From positions 1,965,001 through 2,029,000 of the forward strand of contig JAXDDX010000073.1 in assembly GCA_034670405.1 (NCBI GenBank): DNA of 64,000 nt. Reading direction: 5' to 3'. The position numbers and the translations under genes were made by a program. Positions 1 through 39,077 of the stretch are shown piece after piece; position 1 is the stretch's first letter, and every line of letters begins with the position of its first letter. The notes beneath the pieces are model-generated. The model was not told the DNA's origin and searched no databases. It worked only from the letters and a program-made list of their open reading frames with translations. Source of the stretch: Hoplostethus atlanticus (lineage: Eukaryota; Chordata; Actinopteri; Trachichthyiformes; Trachichthyidae).

Positions 1-1707
1 ATGCAATAAATGTGTGGCCTCTGAGACATGAATAATACATTGACCAAAGTCTTAACTGTCCAGTGGCTCCTTAAAACCGAGGCCTTAATGGCATTTCAGC
101 CAAGCTGGAATGCACCAGGAGCGTGCGGTAGGCTGGAACACATCTCTTGTTCTTAGGTCTGTTGCTCAACCTTTGCACAATTCCCTTTATCAGTCTGCAA
201 GCTCTGCATGCTGGCATGCCTCAAACTGAACCGTGTAGGTCACACATTCTCAGCACAGAGATCTCAAGGATACACTGCTTTGAAAACAAACCCCCGATGA
301 GGGCAAGATAAATCAGCGATGATATGATGATATTACAGGAATGCACTTCTGGTGGACTGGAAATGATCTTTTGTCCACCACAGATGAAAATGAATATGGC
401 ACCGATTTTACATGGTTGAACAGAAGCAAAAAAAAAAGGTGCATAGTGATGTAAATGTGCATCATGTATCAGGTTACGGACAGTCTTGTTCTGTAGGAGG
501 GTAGATTCAGATCCAATACAACCAAGTGAGGCACATGTGATGAAATCTGACAGGCATGAATAATCAAACGTGTGGATTTAGGAGAATGGGCAGGCACTTG
601 TTTGCTAAATCCCCTGCTTAACCCAAAGCACTCGGCAGCAGCTCCTCAGAACCAAACAATGTCCCTCCTTTAGCAGAGAGGCCCGGCAAGACCGGTTTTA
701 CAACTTCTCTCGTTGTCTCTGCAACACAGCGGCAGTCTGGAACCCCGGCAGACAAAGGTGGCTTTGAGTGTCAGCAGTGGACGTATGTGTGTGTGTGTGT
801 GTGTCTGTGTGTGTGTCAGTGTGCAGACGGCAGTCAAATTACAGTTTATGTACTTTGCAGATGTTTGGAGATGATAACATCTTTGGTTCAGGTTCAGTGG
901 ATGTCGCAGCTTAGGGGAGGAGGTCGTGCCTCTTTTAGGGCAACACTCAAATCTCTACCTCTGTGTGTTTCATCAGCCATGTTTTCTATGTTTTTGTGAC
1001 AGTGGGCGGATGAGAGATAGAAAAAGCATTTAGGATGATCAGTAGGGATGATAAAAAAAAAGAAGCTGGATCACAAAACTGAGCGCCACACCATTTCTCT
1101 CCTAAACTTTCAGATGGCAGTAAGTTGAGCTATAGATGTTAGCGAAGTTGTGAAGATTCAATTCAAGAACTTTCTTTGTCTCATATACACACGGGGTGTG
1201 CAGTGAAATGAAAAATTCTGCAATTCTGCAATTCTGCAAAGGCTCTCAAATGACGACAGGGTCAATGTAGATAAAACGCTTCACATTGTACATGCACAAA
1301 ATACAGCCTCCCCACCAGCATCACTCGTGACCTATAGAGACGTGACTTTATATGGCAGGAAAACTGTAATTGGTGCTTACGTAAGTTCAGACAGACAGGT
1401 GCAATACTGTCCATTACCACCTGTTGGACTAAAAGGAGAATCATTTGTCAGATGACTGATTGGCAATGAATCATTTGACACGGAAATCGAAATGAGGTAA
1501 GATTTGTTATTCCTCCCAGGACTTCCTCATGAGCCCGGTGTGTACAAACAGCCGAAGACAATGGAAACTTCCATCAAGCTGAAGGTTGAGGCTTGCTGCA
1601 GTGCTGAAGTGCTGAAGGAGGGGGGGGGGGGGAGCCTTTAGCGTTTCCTGAACTTCTTGACATACATGCGACATGACACAACTCAACCCACGCAGCAGAC
1701 TGGGTAG

Positions 1708-1802
<95 letters not shown>

Positions 1803-2567
1803 CCCATAATAGCAATAGCAACTTTGCTCTGTTTTGTTGGACACAAGCAGTACCAAAACATGATTCATACACATGCAAAATGTTTCGGCATTCCAGAGTG
1901 CTGTGTAATGTCTAGTGGTGCCTGGGGGGGGGGGGGGGAGAAATGCTTTCTCACTCATTTAAATGGATATTTAGTTCAATCAGCCCCTCCCAAGGGCCCC
2001 GCACAGGGTACCTTCACCTTGGAGTCGCTTTGAACCTTTCTTGTTTGGGTCCATTTGAAATGCAAGTAAACAGTAGTGGCCCTTAGGCAACATGAATTTA
2101 CACTTGCACTAAGAGTGCTTGGGCATCTCAACCCTCCTTACAACAGATATGAACACTCAAAAACTGCCACTATATATATATATATATATACACACACATA
2201 AAGTAGACACTTTGTCTGCTGCTGAAGCAACTTTACAGCTGCACTGTGTGCTCAGATTGGAAATGAGTGAGTCACGCATTCCCCGACGTTCATCTTTCAA
2301 GGACTAGCAAGGTAGCAGTGGAATGACTTTTCACCTCACAACCTTTACCAGCACAGCCGTACTCACAAAATTTCTGTCTGTCTGTCTACCGTTTGGCCAT
2401 AAACAGGTAATCAAATGATAAGCCTGAGAGAGAGAGGAGTTAGATAAGAATAAGAGTACAGAAGTGTTTGAACGACACCAGCTCACATACAACGTCTAAA
2501 TTCACACAGGTCTAATGAAAACATGACCTGTATGGCCGAGTTGCACACCAGCAGCTGTAACACTTAC
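1..2567 (-). other. ripk4: ripk4 intron 1 (partial)
   Basis: No further kinase exon is recognisable here on the minus strand, so this is taken as intron 1. It holds a long CA microsatellite (1710-1800), G-runs at 1621-1632 and 1924-1939, a short TA/CA tract near 2172-2200, and a fish-type dispersed-repeat fragment near 1150-1210. Confidence 0.6.
1710..1800. repeat. (CA)n microsatellite
   Basis: About 45 uninterrupted CA units on the plus strand. The apparent open frames of poly-His/Thr or Cys/Val across it are artefacts of the dinucleotide repeat. Confidence 0.95.
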
Positions 2568-2749
2568 TTGTCATCTACATGAAGGCAGGGAGGGCACTTG
2601 ATAGCCAGCCATGTTTTCCACTGTACATGCCGGACTTTGTATACTTGTCCAAAGCCCCCTGAGCCTATCTTTTCCCAGCTGCCAAACTCAGAGGAATCAA
2701 AGGTCCTCAGCAGCCCCATATTCCCACGGGGAGAGTCCGGGACGTCCAT
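2568..2749 (-). CDS. ripk4: ripk4, first coding exon (receptor-interacting serine/threonine kinase 4)
   Basis: This exon encodes the start of the RIPK4 kinase domain. RIPK4 is a cytoplasmic Ser/Thr kinase with C-terminal ankyrin repeats; it acts in PKC/NF-kB and Wnt signalling and in epidermal differentiation. The translation has [10 protein letters not shown], then the glycine-rich ATP loop [13 protein letters not shown], then [14 protein letters not shown], where AIK carries the VAIK-type lysine; this is the RIPK4 signature. Two starts are possible: ATG at 2749 ([10 protein letters not shown]) or ATG at 2719 (MGLLRTF). I chose the first because it gives an N-terminal length close to the mammalian protein. 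The exon ends at 2568 before a good GTAAGT donor (rev. comp. of 2562-2567). The catalytic loop and ankyrin repeats are not in the window and must lie left of position 1. The neighbour to the right is prdm15, as in human. Confidence 0.93.
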
Positions 2750-5675
2750 ATCCTGGTTGGGAAAACCTTCGGCGGCGTTAAACTCCCCCTCTTTATTCGC
2801 CTTCAACACACAATCCCTGGAGGTGAACATACACACCAGCCTGCCTCACTGTGAGCTCTTCCTTGTTTTTCCCCCTTGCTTAACTCAGTGTGGCTCCTCC
2901 CTCTCCTCAGGTGAAAAGATGGGATGGGTTTGGTGCTGTGACATCACTTCCTGGCTTTGCCAACACAAGGAAGAGGCATGTTAGACCACAAGGTGCTTTT
3001 TTGCCGCGAGTGCTCCACTATATACCATATTAGACCATTTTCTCCAGAAGCCCCTAAGTCCCAAGCTTTCTCGTGTTTCTACCCTGAAAAAGAGGGCATC
3101 ATCTTTGTAAAACGAGGCTGAATTCAAGAAGCAAGGAATGTGTCGTTTCATGAACACACCTTTGTCCCTCTGTGGACGATTATCCAAGTAAAGCCCCCTA
3201 AGGAAAGAAGGGGGAATATACGTTAACAATAGGCAGGGTTATGTGATATTGGCTAAGATGGGCAGGCTTGGGAATGTGTGGATTCAATCCTCCTCAGTGC
3301 AAATCCATTCATCAGGAGGGGGATCATCAATTCAAGCCCACAAGTCCTGTCATATAGCGCTGGTGATTGTCATTCCGTGAAATATGTCAGTGGAGCCGGC
3401 ACACAACGTGAACAATAGGGAGAGGATCTTTTGCTCAAAAGGATTTAGATGCTTAAACCCCACGGCATCTGGTTTCATCACACAAGTTCAAGTTCAGCTC
3501 TGTGATTATGGTGATTGATACCCATTGGGAGTATCTTGGCCCAACCTCCACAGGGAGGTCAAAGGTCAGCAACATACAATCAAGCATGAAATAGTGCGGA
3601 ATAAACCCACCTACACTCAGTTTGCACACCTTTTTATTACCGACCTTTTAAGGCTGACATAAATCTTCATAGCATGATATATAAAGTTGAGGTGTTTTAG
3701 GGGAAAAATACAAATGAATGCTTTTCTGAAAACATAATGTTGGATTCTGTTGCTTGTATGAGATGACCACTACATCCCTGGTATAATATACTAAAGATCT
3801 GTGAACGCTGCCCTACTCCACTCTGCTCTCCAGACTTAATTAAGAAACTGGAGGGACAAGGTGTAAATGTATCATCTGGGAGGCTGTGTGAAGCAGTAAT
3901 GACAGCTTATTGGTCTGCGGGGAGTCCGCAGAGGACGTCTCACGAAGGCATTAGCATTAACAGCTGCTAAAAGCTGCGGGCTGGTAGGCGGTGTGAACGA
4001 GGGCCTTTGAGGTGACGGCCCACGCCTCGTGCAAAGGCGTAAATGCTTTCACACGTGCATATCCGCCCGAGCCCCTTTTCTCCAGGGTGGCGTCACACCT
4101 CAGTAGAATCAGCTATCAGTCATCTGTTTCACTTCTCTCAGATAAAAAACAACACCACAAAATTAGGACTGTCTGCTTTCTCCCTCTGAGAGAAAAAAGC
4201 ATATGGTTTTTACTGTCAGGTTGTATTTTGTCATAAAACTCCTGATATTGTTTCTGTAGGATGAAATATACATCTAATTTATTTGGGGATTTTGTTCTTC
4301 TCAACACTTACCTCTTAGCGTTGAAAGGCTTTGTAACAGTAGGAGTGGGGGGGCAGGGGGTGCTGGTACTCCAGTAATAGTAGAAATTGCTGGTTTGTTT
4401 TTGGATATTCAGTATGAATGGATATTTTACTCCAAAATGGATCTGCAGGATTCTGCGTGCAGGGCCCCGACTGGATGTAAATCTTGTTTTGTTTCAAATA
4501 ACTGATTTGAAAGTGTTGACCCAGTTCATGTTTGTTGTTACCACGCCTCTGCCTCTTCAAAGTCCAAATTTGGTTAGATGTGCCCTCCTCTTTGAGGTTT
4601 ACTGTTTCAAAGGATGTTCAAGTCTTAGCAGAAAGCCAGATTATTATTATTAGTGATATTAATGAATGTCTACTTTACATGAGAGATGTTGCCACACTTT
4701 ATCGCCATCTACTGGAAGGTTCAAAATGACATACATGGACAACAGTGGGTTGGTTAATACAGTCAGAGCATTCATTTGGCTCTGTGATGAGACTTTTAAT
4801 GCCCAAACAGCTTCAAAGCCAATGCATTTATACTAAATCTGAGGCTACATGTAATTCTCCATCCTAAACACTGCGTTGCTCCTCGTCTGATGCTAAAAAG
4901 TGCACCAGTGGGACACAAACTGGTGCTGATAAAAGCATAATGTACGCTGTTCTCAAAGGCCTGAAACAACCTGCCTATATAGACAAGCCTCTGAAGGCCA
5001 CGTCGTTCCAAACATGTAGCTGAAGCTGAGAATTCAACTTTCATTTATCAAGATAAGTCGTCTCACACCTTAACCAAGTCGCGTTTCAGGAAAGAGGAAG
5101 TTGTTGGTTCTCTCTGACCCGTGGATACAGCGGATCACAGTGCACTCTGGGTTTTTATTTTTAGACGCATCCACACAAAATACTTGCAGTCTTTACTTTT
5201 CTGACTGCTACAATGAGACAGCATCCGATGTTGTTTAATTCATAAGAACCCAATTTGCACTTTACGAACCAACTATGAAGGTACCATCTGTCAGACTGAG
5301 CTAGGTAACACGTTGTAAATGTCCCACAACTCATATGAAATCCAAAACATGCCTGAACTGAACCTTTTCATCTTTTTTTATAGTTAGCACACCTGTTTCA
5401 CAGACATTGATTTTACACTTTTTGTTCTATGTGTGTGTAGCAAACCTTTCCTTTTTTTCCATCTTTTTTCTCTAGAGGTCAAAGTTGGGTTGCAACACCT
5501 CTTTGTTCTCTGCCATTATACAAACAATTTTACTGTGTTTGAACATATCCAAGATTAAACAATAACTCTAGATTAGGAAAGTGTGGAGGCCTCTAAATGC
5601 TCATGCTCAGGGTTTATGACTAGATGCCATATCCTGTTTCAGATTATCTGTCATGTCGCTGCTGATGCAGAGATA
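2750..5675. other. intergenic region between ripk4 and prdm15
   Basis: This holds the RIPK4 5' flank and promoter-proximal sequence, then sequence downstream of PRDM15. I see no exon with conserved protein similarity. Short ATT runs occur near 4643-4652. The TTTATT strings could serve as minus-strand polyadenylation signals. Confidence 0.5.
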
Positions 5676-5681
5676 TTTATT
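5676..5681 (-). terminator. prdm15: candidate prdm15 polyadenylation signal
   Basis: TTTATT on the plus strand reads AATAAA on the minus strand, about 1.45 kb after the PRDM15 stop codon. It is a plausible 3' end; other signals further left (near 5155) are possible. Confidence 0.3.
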
Positions 5682-7127
5682 TTTCCCGCACTGCAAAGTG
5701 GCGAGCAGGTCAAACCTGTTCTTGCAATTAAAACGAAACATGTTTTAACAGCTTGATATTAATAGGACTGCCACGCAATCAGATTACTGCACCAAAAATA
5801 CTGTCCCATGATGCTGCAGAAAGACAACCCACTAAGTGACTGTAGATTAGCCTATCATTGTATTGTTGTCCCTTGTACATTCTTGCTCTTTTACTTGCTC
5901 TTTTGCACCCCATCCTCTTTCCTGTCTAACTGTCAGCGTTGCAGCGTCCTCCATTGCACTTGTTCTTTACTCTGCTGTTGAGTTTTGGGTTCAGACACTA
6001 ACTGACTCTACTGTTGCATTCATAGCAGGGATGTAGTGGAGGATAAAGCCACTTAAACTCTATTTTTTAAGTTTATCCACCTTATAAGGCTGACATAAAT
6101 CTTTGATATTCATAGTATAAATGATAAGTACTATCAAAGTGATATAAAAAAGGCATCCAGTAATGCTTTTCTGAAAATATAACAGATTTTTGGTTATATT
6201 GGTGGTTCTGCTGTCTGCTGAAAAGCCACTGGCACCCCTGTGACCGGGTGGTTGGCTGGACTGAGATCTGAGGAGAACCACAGGAATCTGGAGCAGAAGG
6301 TCGCCCATTTTGTAAATAGACAGAGATAAATATTATTCACCAACTAGTCCAACAGATGGAAGTTTGCCCACGAAACCAGATGGCATTTGCGTTGCAATAT
6401 AGACAAACCGCCGCTGCAGCAGCTTACCCTGTTGTCGGCAGTTATCGTTTTTGACCAGTTTGACACGTAAACGAAACTTCCATGAACAAATGAAAACAGA
6501 TCTTTTTTTTTTAAAGATATTTTGTTGAAAAATAGCAGTACAAAATGGCTTCCAGTATGTTTTCAGACAGCTCAACAATAATCACAGTTTACTTTAAAAC
6601 ATTCAAAAATAAAACAAACATTTCATGAGTCAGCTTTCTTGAATTTGCCTTCCATAACTTATTGACTTGACAGCATTAACGTATGACTTCAATTCTTGGT
6701 AAAAACCTGGTAGAACATAAATTAAGTGTTTTCACATTTTACTTTACTGAACCAAATATGTCATTTTCGTATTTCTTGAAAACATGCATGTTTTAAAAAG
6801 GCTGGTAAGGCATTTCAATTTTCAATATTTTGTTTTGGTATGAAATGTAAATTTTCAATAATAGTGTCAATACTTTTGACCAAATGTAACTATTTCTCTT
6901 TTCTTTAATTGTAAATCTAAAATTTTTAGCAGCTGCTTTTAAGTGTTTTGAGAAAAAAACGTTTTGACAGAAACAAAACAATATTTCATAGCGATTTCAT
7001 TCACCTCCGTGGGGCTGGATAGGCATCTGGGTGACAGTGTTCAAAGTTTTATAAAGCTTCATAAAATCTACTCCACTATCTAACAATGTCTGTAAGCGTG
7101 AGGTGACCAGCACCTCCAGTCTCTGGT

Positions 7128-21294
<14,167 letters not shown>

Positions 21295-21910
21295 TATGCC
21301 AACCTACAAATTGAGGGATAGATAGTTTATATCATGGCACTAAAGGAACAGGAATAGCAAGGGAATGAGTCATTGCAGACTCCCAGTTGGTCACAGACAG
21401 AATGTCTTATATAAATGTAGATTTATATGAAGAAAGTAGGACTTTTAGGCGTGTATGTGAATGAAATTGGGCTTCCAAGCGAGCATACATATTATCTGGG
21501 ACACTTTAGCTATACTCAATGCACCAGAGCTTCTGGCAAAACAGCGGTGTAATATGACAACATCCACTGTATTACGGTATAAGCTATACACCCGGAGATT
21601 CATAACATATGCAATCCGGGTAGAAGGTGGGATCCAGGATTTCTGCGGATTCCCAAACTCTAGCCGGGTTTTAACTCCGATCTCAGAGGCTCCTCTCCTG
21701 TAAAATGTAACAAAGAACAGTCGGCATGGCGGATGGACCGGAGACGCAAACCTCCAACCGGAGTCGGTGCTCTTCAACGCCAATACGTCGGGCATAAATG
21801 CGTCTCGGGGGCAATTCAGAGCGAGCCGTTCAACCCTGCTGCACGTTTTCTACAAACCTGCGTTACCCTTATCTGGAAAATCGGCGTAAATGTGCGGGAA
21901 AACACGTTAC

Positions 21911-22000
21911 CTCTTTGGCGAAAGACCACTCATTTATCGAATCCTGACTCCGGGTTCCAATCCGCTCCAGAAACGGCGCAGGACCGGAAACGAGCCGCGC
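21911..22000 (-). promoter_or_regulatory. prdm15: prdm15 promoter and probable non-coding exon 1
   Basis: The first coding exon carries its ATG only a few bases after an acceptor-like tract, so an upstream non-coding exon is expected. The minus strand shows AAAGAG followed by GTAACG at 21910, a good donor, in a GC-richer stretch with ETS-like GGAA boxes. The right boundary is approximate. Confidence 0.5.
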
Positions 22001-22005
22001 GCCGT

Positions 22006-22024
22006 GCATTATGGGGATTGTAGG
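22006..22024 (-). promoter_or_regulatory. ZNF143/Staf-type site in the prdm15 promoter
   Basis: The minus strand reads CCTACAATCCCCATAATGC, a close match to the SBS consensus ACTACAATTCCCAGAATGC. This element is typical of TATA-less vertebrate promoters near the transcription start. Confidence 0.6.
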
Positions 22025-22666
22025 CTTGTCGGAACTCTGGATGTCTTGGTAACCAAATACTAAGCAATTCAATCGATCAACCAATTAACCGGGGGCGTCA
22101 ACCAATGAAGTATGGCACACCCTTGAGTTTAATTTAAACATTTGCAACAAAAACTTAAAAACTTGCTTTTATCCACTAAATGTCTGGACAAGTGGAGCAT
22201 TGACTGACCAGATGTACTGTATTCATGTGATCAATTGACCTGGGTCACCAAACGCACAGCTGATTTCACCATTTAGCACATCTTCAACTAGACAAAGGGG
22301 AAGTAGTGAAATGTGCTGCTGTAGTGTTTGACTGGAAAGAAAACACAACTGCTGATGTTGACAACCACTAGCTCAGAGCAAACCTTGGTCCTGAATGCAC
22401 CCCCAGATCTGATTATTTTCTTTTAGATATGGCTAATAGACTTCAGACACTTTTTGCTTGATCTTTGCTCTACATTTAAATGGTTAAAACGACAAGATGG
22501 CAGGTGCCACATCTTGCCATACCCACTTAATCAATTCATGATGCAAAACTTGTGCACAAAAGTCTCTGTAAAATAGAACTGCAGTAGTGCAACATTATAA
22601 TGAAGCATTATGTGAGCGATGATACAAATTCTTCACAGCACCACAAAGTCAGTTATTCAATCAATA

Positions 22667-22672
22667 TTTATT
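22667..22672 (-). terminator. c2cd2: candidate c2cd2 polyadenylation signal
   Basis: TTTATT on the plus strand (AATAAA on the minus) in an AT-rich setting, 2.76 kb after the C2CD2 stop codon and before the prdm15 promoter. Confidence 0.4.
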
Positions 22673-24122
22673 GCTGGAGATGAAATAACCTGATATGTTA
22701 ATTAGTAACAATCCCTGCAGGCAAGTGACTTGACACTCTGCATCAGCAGGCTGTCAGGTTCTGTGCACAGAGCAGATGCCAATAAAAAAAAACATCAGGA
22801 AGCAGTTTATTTATCACATACTCGCTGCTTACCGAATGCATAGCAATAGCCAATGCTTATAGGCTGCCATGTATAAGGGCTAAGAAAGTTTGCATGGCTA
22901 AAACGACCCATTTCCCCCGTCCCTCAGAGGTTTAAGTGTTTCTATTTGAATGATTTCGGTATTTTCAACCTCCGACTGTGCTCTAAATGGGGCCTTTGAA
23001 TATTTGTTAAAACAGAGTGCAGTAAAACCATATGTTGGGTAGAGGGGGCTATGGGTGGGGACCACAGCCCTGCTACCTGACCCACCGCAGTCCAAATACA
23101 ACCCACACTGCATCTGTAGAAGAGTATGTTGTCATGAATGGCATGCAAGGTTTTTTTTTTTTTTTTTTTTAAATCTCAGATGGCCTAATGTAATCAGTCA
23201 TTTAATGGATATGTATGTACACAGGCTTGTTGATGGTGAGGTGAAACAGGGCTGGTCCTGTCGTCTCATATCAGAGCCATTCAAAGCGTGCTACGTTCCT
23301 TCGGTCCTCCAGTCCAAAACAGTGGTCAGATGGTAGGAAAAAGCAGCGTGGCCTTGGGACCACAAGTCACGTCAAGGAACCACATCTGGCCCAAGTCTAG
23401 ACCACCCCTGAAAAAAAAAACACCCTCAGAATAACCGTAAGGCAATCTGTTATTTTCATCTGTCAGTGTACTGCATCACCCATCCTGCTATTGCAGAATT
23501 TTCTAAGCAGGTTTACTTCTTGAAGAAAACAGTAGTTAACATGAAGGAACCGATGCACAGAAACCCTTCAACATGCCATTGACAAATAATAATACAATCA
23601 TTAGCTGGGTAAAAAAAAAAAAAGAAAGAGTGAAACCATTCCATTGTTCTCAAAGGTGTTCACACTTTTGTTCAGGTGTTCAAAGCTACGATACATCTTT
23701 TAAAAACAATAAAACATTCAATGAAAGAGTGAGGATTTCCTTCAATTGAATTGTAGGAGTGACGTTTCGTTAGTGAGTACTGCAACAAGTATGGCTTGGG
23801 GTAATGTCACAGTCCCTGCATAAAAGGTTCATTCGGTTCCCTTTGACACATTAACAACCCCATTGATAACAGTAGTGTAGAAGAGGAATCTTTTAGGAAG
23901 ACAAAGAGGGAACTTGCATATCGTTTGAAAACATGGCAAAAAGGAGTAAACATTCAAAAATATTAATATCATGAAATTCTCAAGTTAGCCACAATGTCGC
24001 TGTATGTTTTTGGAAGGGTGTTAATTTTCGTTATGGGTGACGTGGCGTGTCGCAAATAAACATAACTTTCTGTACATGCCAGTCACAAATGACTAAGTAA
24101 TGACAGGTAAGTAATGACAGGT

Positions 24123-24633
24123 TTATGCCCCTTTCACACACGGGTCATTCCCGCATTGGACCCATGCAGATCAAACTACTGTCCTGGGAATAACCCTGGT
24201 CGTCACCATTCAGACCAGACTGCACAAGACCCGTGTCACCATATTTACATCTCTATAAGTCACTGGGCCGAAAAAGTAACTGTGTGATATCGCCGTAGAT
24301 AATTTAATCTTTTACCATCCCGGTAATTTGTGGCTTTTTTTCTTCTTCCCCACGAATGGACAGAAGCGCTTTGATTTCAGAATCTTTCCAAATCTCTGTT
24401 GTTATTTGTTCTATTCGTTCGTTGTTGAAACGGTCATTGTTGTGAACTGGCTTGCAAAGAATGCGCCTCTGATCGTTACCAATGAGGTTCCTGTCCATTG
24501 CGTAACCCGGTTCGCCCCATTCACACCGCAGCCGAGCAACATCTGACCTGGTTTATTTCCAGGTCTGATAACCCCCAGTTGACCCATTCACTCCAGCCTG
24601 ACCCTGGAATAATCCGGCGTGAAAGGGGTATTA
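24123..24633 (-). mobile_element. PIF/Harbinger-type DNA transposon relic with Myb/SANT-like coding remnant
   Basis: The ends are inverted repeats TGCCCCTTTCACAC and GTGAAAGGGGTA, flanked by a 3-bp TTA duplication (24123-24125, 24631-24633), as expected for Harbinger. The minus strand between about 24304 and 24420 encodes EIWKDSEIKALLSIRGEEE followed by ITGMVKD, like the trihelix/Myb-SANT domain of the accessory protein of these elements. At 505 bp it is an internally deleted, non-autonomous copy; no transposase catalytic region remains. Confidence 0.75.
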
Positions 24634-25429
24634 GATATCTTGGTTAGACGCAAGGCCGACAATTATCTAGCTGTTCTACATACTGATCTTGTTTTTTTTG
24701 GTATGTAATTTAAAGAATGTGGGAAAAGTGTCAGATATTTGATATAAATACCATATTTCTCCAAAATAAAGATCATAGTGTTTTATTATCTCCCACTTGC
24801 ATCAGTTCTGCAGTGTAAAGACCATCTCCCTTTGTGAATCATTTAAAACACAAATAACTGCAGAAGTGGGATTTTAGCTAAACCTCTATCACAAGAGCAG
24901 CTCTAGTCATTGCACTGTAAATCAAGCTCAGGTTTAACTGAGACAAATTCTCTGTAAATGTGCAAATCATACCAATACCACTCTTCTGTTCATCTTTGGT
25001 CCCTGTCGGGCCGCCGTAAGAAACCCTCAGAAATAGTTACCCTCAGTGTTAGTAGGGTAGAGAATGACAGCCCACACTAGTCCTTTCTGTGGTTCCCAAG
25101 GCCACAGAAACACTAAAAGATTTGAAAATGTTGTATAAAGTCAAATAAAAGAAACATGCAAAATAATCCTCTGAAATGGCATGAATGTAAAGGAATTATC
25201 TCTTGATAGCATCATTCACGTATGCACTCACTTGCTTCTGGTGCAATATGTCCGCTCCCTATAAGTAGGGTACTTAAGCAGGAGAAAGGGCAACAAAGGA
25301 GGATGTTTTCCATCCGCCCAGCTTTCCCATTCACAATGTAGGTCGGCCGAGAACTTTGCCAGTGCAAGTTTGAGGAGGTGGAGGCGGTGATGGTAGTAGT
25401 TGTTGTGGGAGGGACTGAGGTGGAGGCGG

Positions 25430-37872
<12,443 letters not shown>

Positions 37873-39077
37873 CCTTAGCAAATGACGACGATGTCTAAAA
37901 CCAAACACAGCTAACACGCCTCCTCTAAGAAATCATCTGACATCCTCGAAACCTTTACTGCGTAAGTGAACGGTAAAGTCCATGAAGGCAATCTTCATCA
38001 ACCGCCGTGGTCCCCGATTTAGTGACTGCTTGCCAAAAACTCAACCCCAAAAAGAAGTTATGTTCAGTGTTGCCCATGTTCCAATACTTCATAGTTGCAG
38101 CAGCTTTTAGAAGCTACACACACGTCCCAAACTATGCCATCATGTTACGGAGACCTCGGACCTTGTCATATAGCTGGTGATAATCTCTGGAGTCAAGTAA
38201 ACCTGCAAGCTAACAGACTCTATCTGTTTATAACTGACTCGAATATGAATGTTAGCTGAGCTAGCTACATAAGCTACGGTTCGCTTAGCTAGCTATCTTG
38301 CATTAAGTACGGAGCCATCAAAGTTAAAAAAAAAAAAAATGAATTATTTCCGTTGTCCACGATTAAGCTCTGTCAGAAAATGTCACGTTAAAGGAGAAAA
38401 CGGAAAGGAAAACATCCTCAAAGCGAAGACTCGCGCACAAGCCACTGACTCTGGACTTGGCTTGCGGCTCTGGTCGTTAAACGGTAAAGTTGCCGTTTAG
38501 AAACTGGTATGTGGCACAAACTGTAACTCCCAGAATGCACAGCGAAATCTCCAAGCGTTTGTTGTTGTGATTATGTGGGAACGGAATGCGAACTGTTATT
38601 AAACCTATTCACCTTAACTGCCTTAGAAAACCTGTTTCACACACAGACACGGTAGGTACTATTCCAAATTATAACGTACGTGCCAACACTATAAACCAAA
38701 TAAGAATAATTTTATTTTAATTATCTAACATGTATTTTGAACTATGTGTCGTGCCGTAGGTTGTCCTAGAGGAAATGGCCAAAGCAATGGCTTCATCTCA
38801 TATGTAGCATTCACCTGCGTTCAGTTTTAATTGTTCGCCTCTCACTAAGCGGCTTAATCGATCTACCTGTATGATAGTCAATTTACAATGCTATTTTATA
38901 TTCCAATGTGCTATACAGAGACGGTGTACGCTCCAGGCCACGCCCATCCGTAGAGGTAAACAAACTGTCTTCGTCAGTCTCCATAGAGGACACTTGGCAG
39001 ATACGAACTGGCCATCGACGCAGAGTACTGCCGAATTCTAGTTTTATTCTGTAAATGGAAATAACCGTCAGATCGCA
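37873..39077. promoter_or_regulatory. bidirectional promoter region between c2cd2 and atg101
   Basis: The two start codons face away from each other and are about 1.2 kb apart. The interval has a 13-A run (near 38325-38338), no further ORF, and a ZNF143-type element near its middle. A shared divergent promoter is inferred from the arrangement. Confidence 0.55.
38518..38540 (+). promoter_or_regulatory. ZNF143/Staf-type site in the c2cd2-atg101 promoter
   Basis: AAACTGTAACTCCCAGAATG followed by CAC: ACTGTAACTCCCAGAATGC matches the SBS consensus ACTACAATTCCCAGAATGC at most positions, with the core TCCCAGAATGC intact. Confidence 0.65.

Larger units (their letters stand above)
22025..25429 (-). 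other. c2cd2 3' UTR and c2cd2-prdm15 intergenic region
   Basis: No coding exon is seen. AATAAA on the minus strand at 22667-22672 is a plausible c2cd2 polyadenylation signal, which would give a 2.7-kb 3' UTR containing the Harbinger element. A T-run lies at 23152-23170. Confidence 0.5.

Noticed and set aside
1507..1958. Open frames with poly-Cys/Val or poly-His/Thr
   Set aside because: They cross the CA microsatellite at 1710-1800 and are translations of it.
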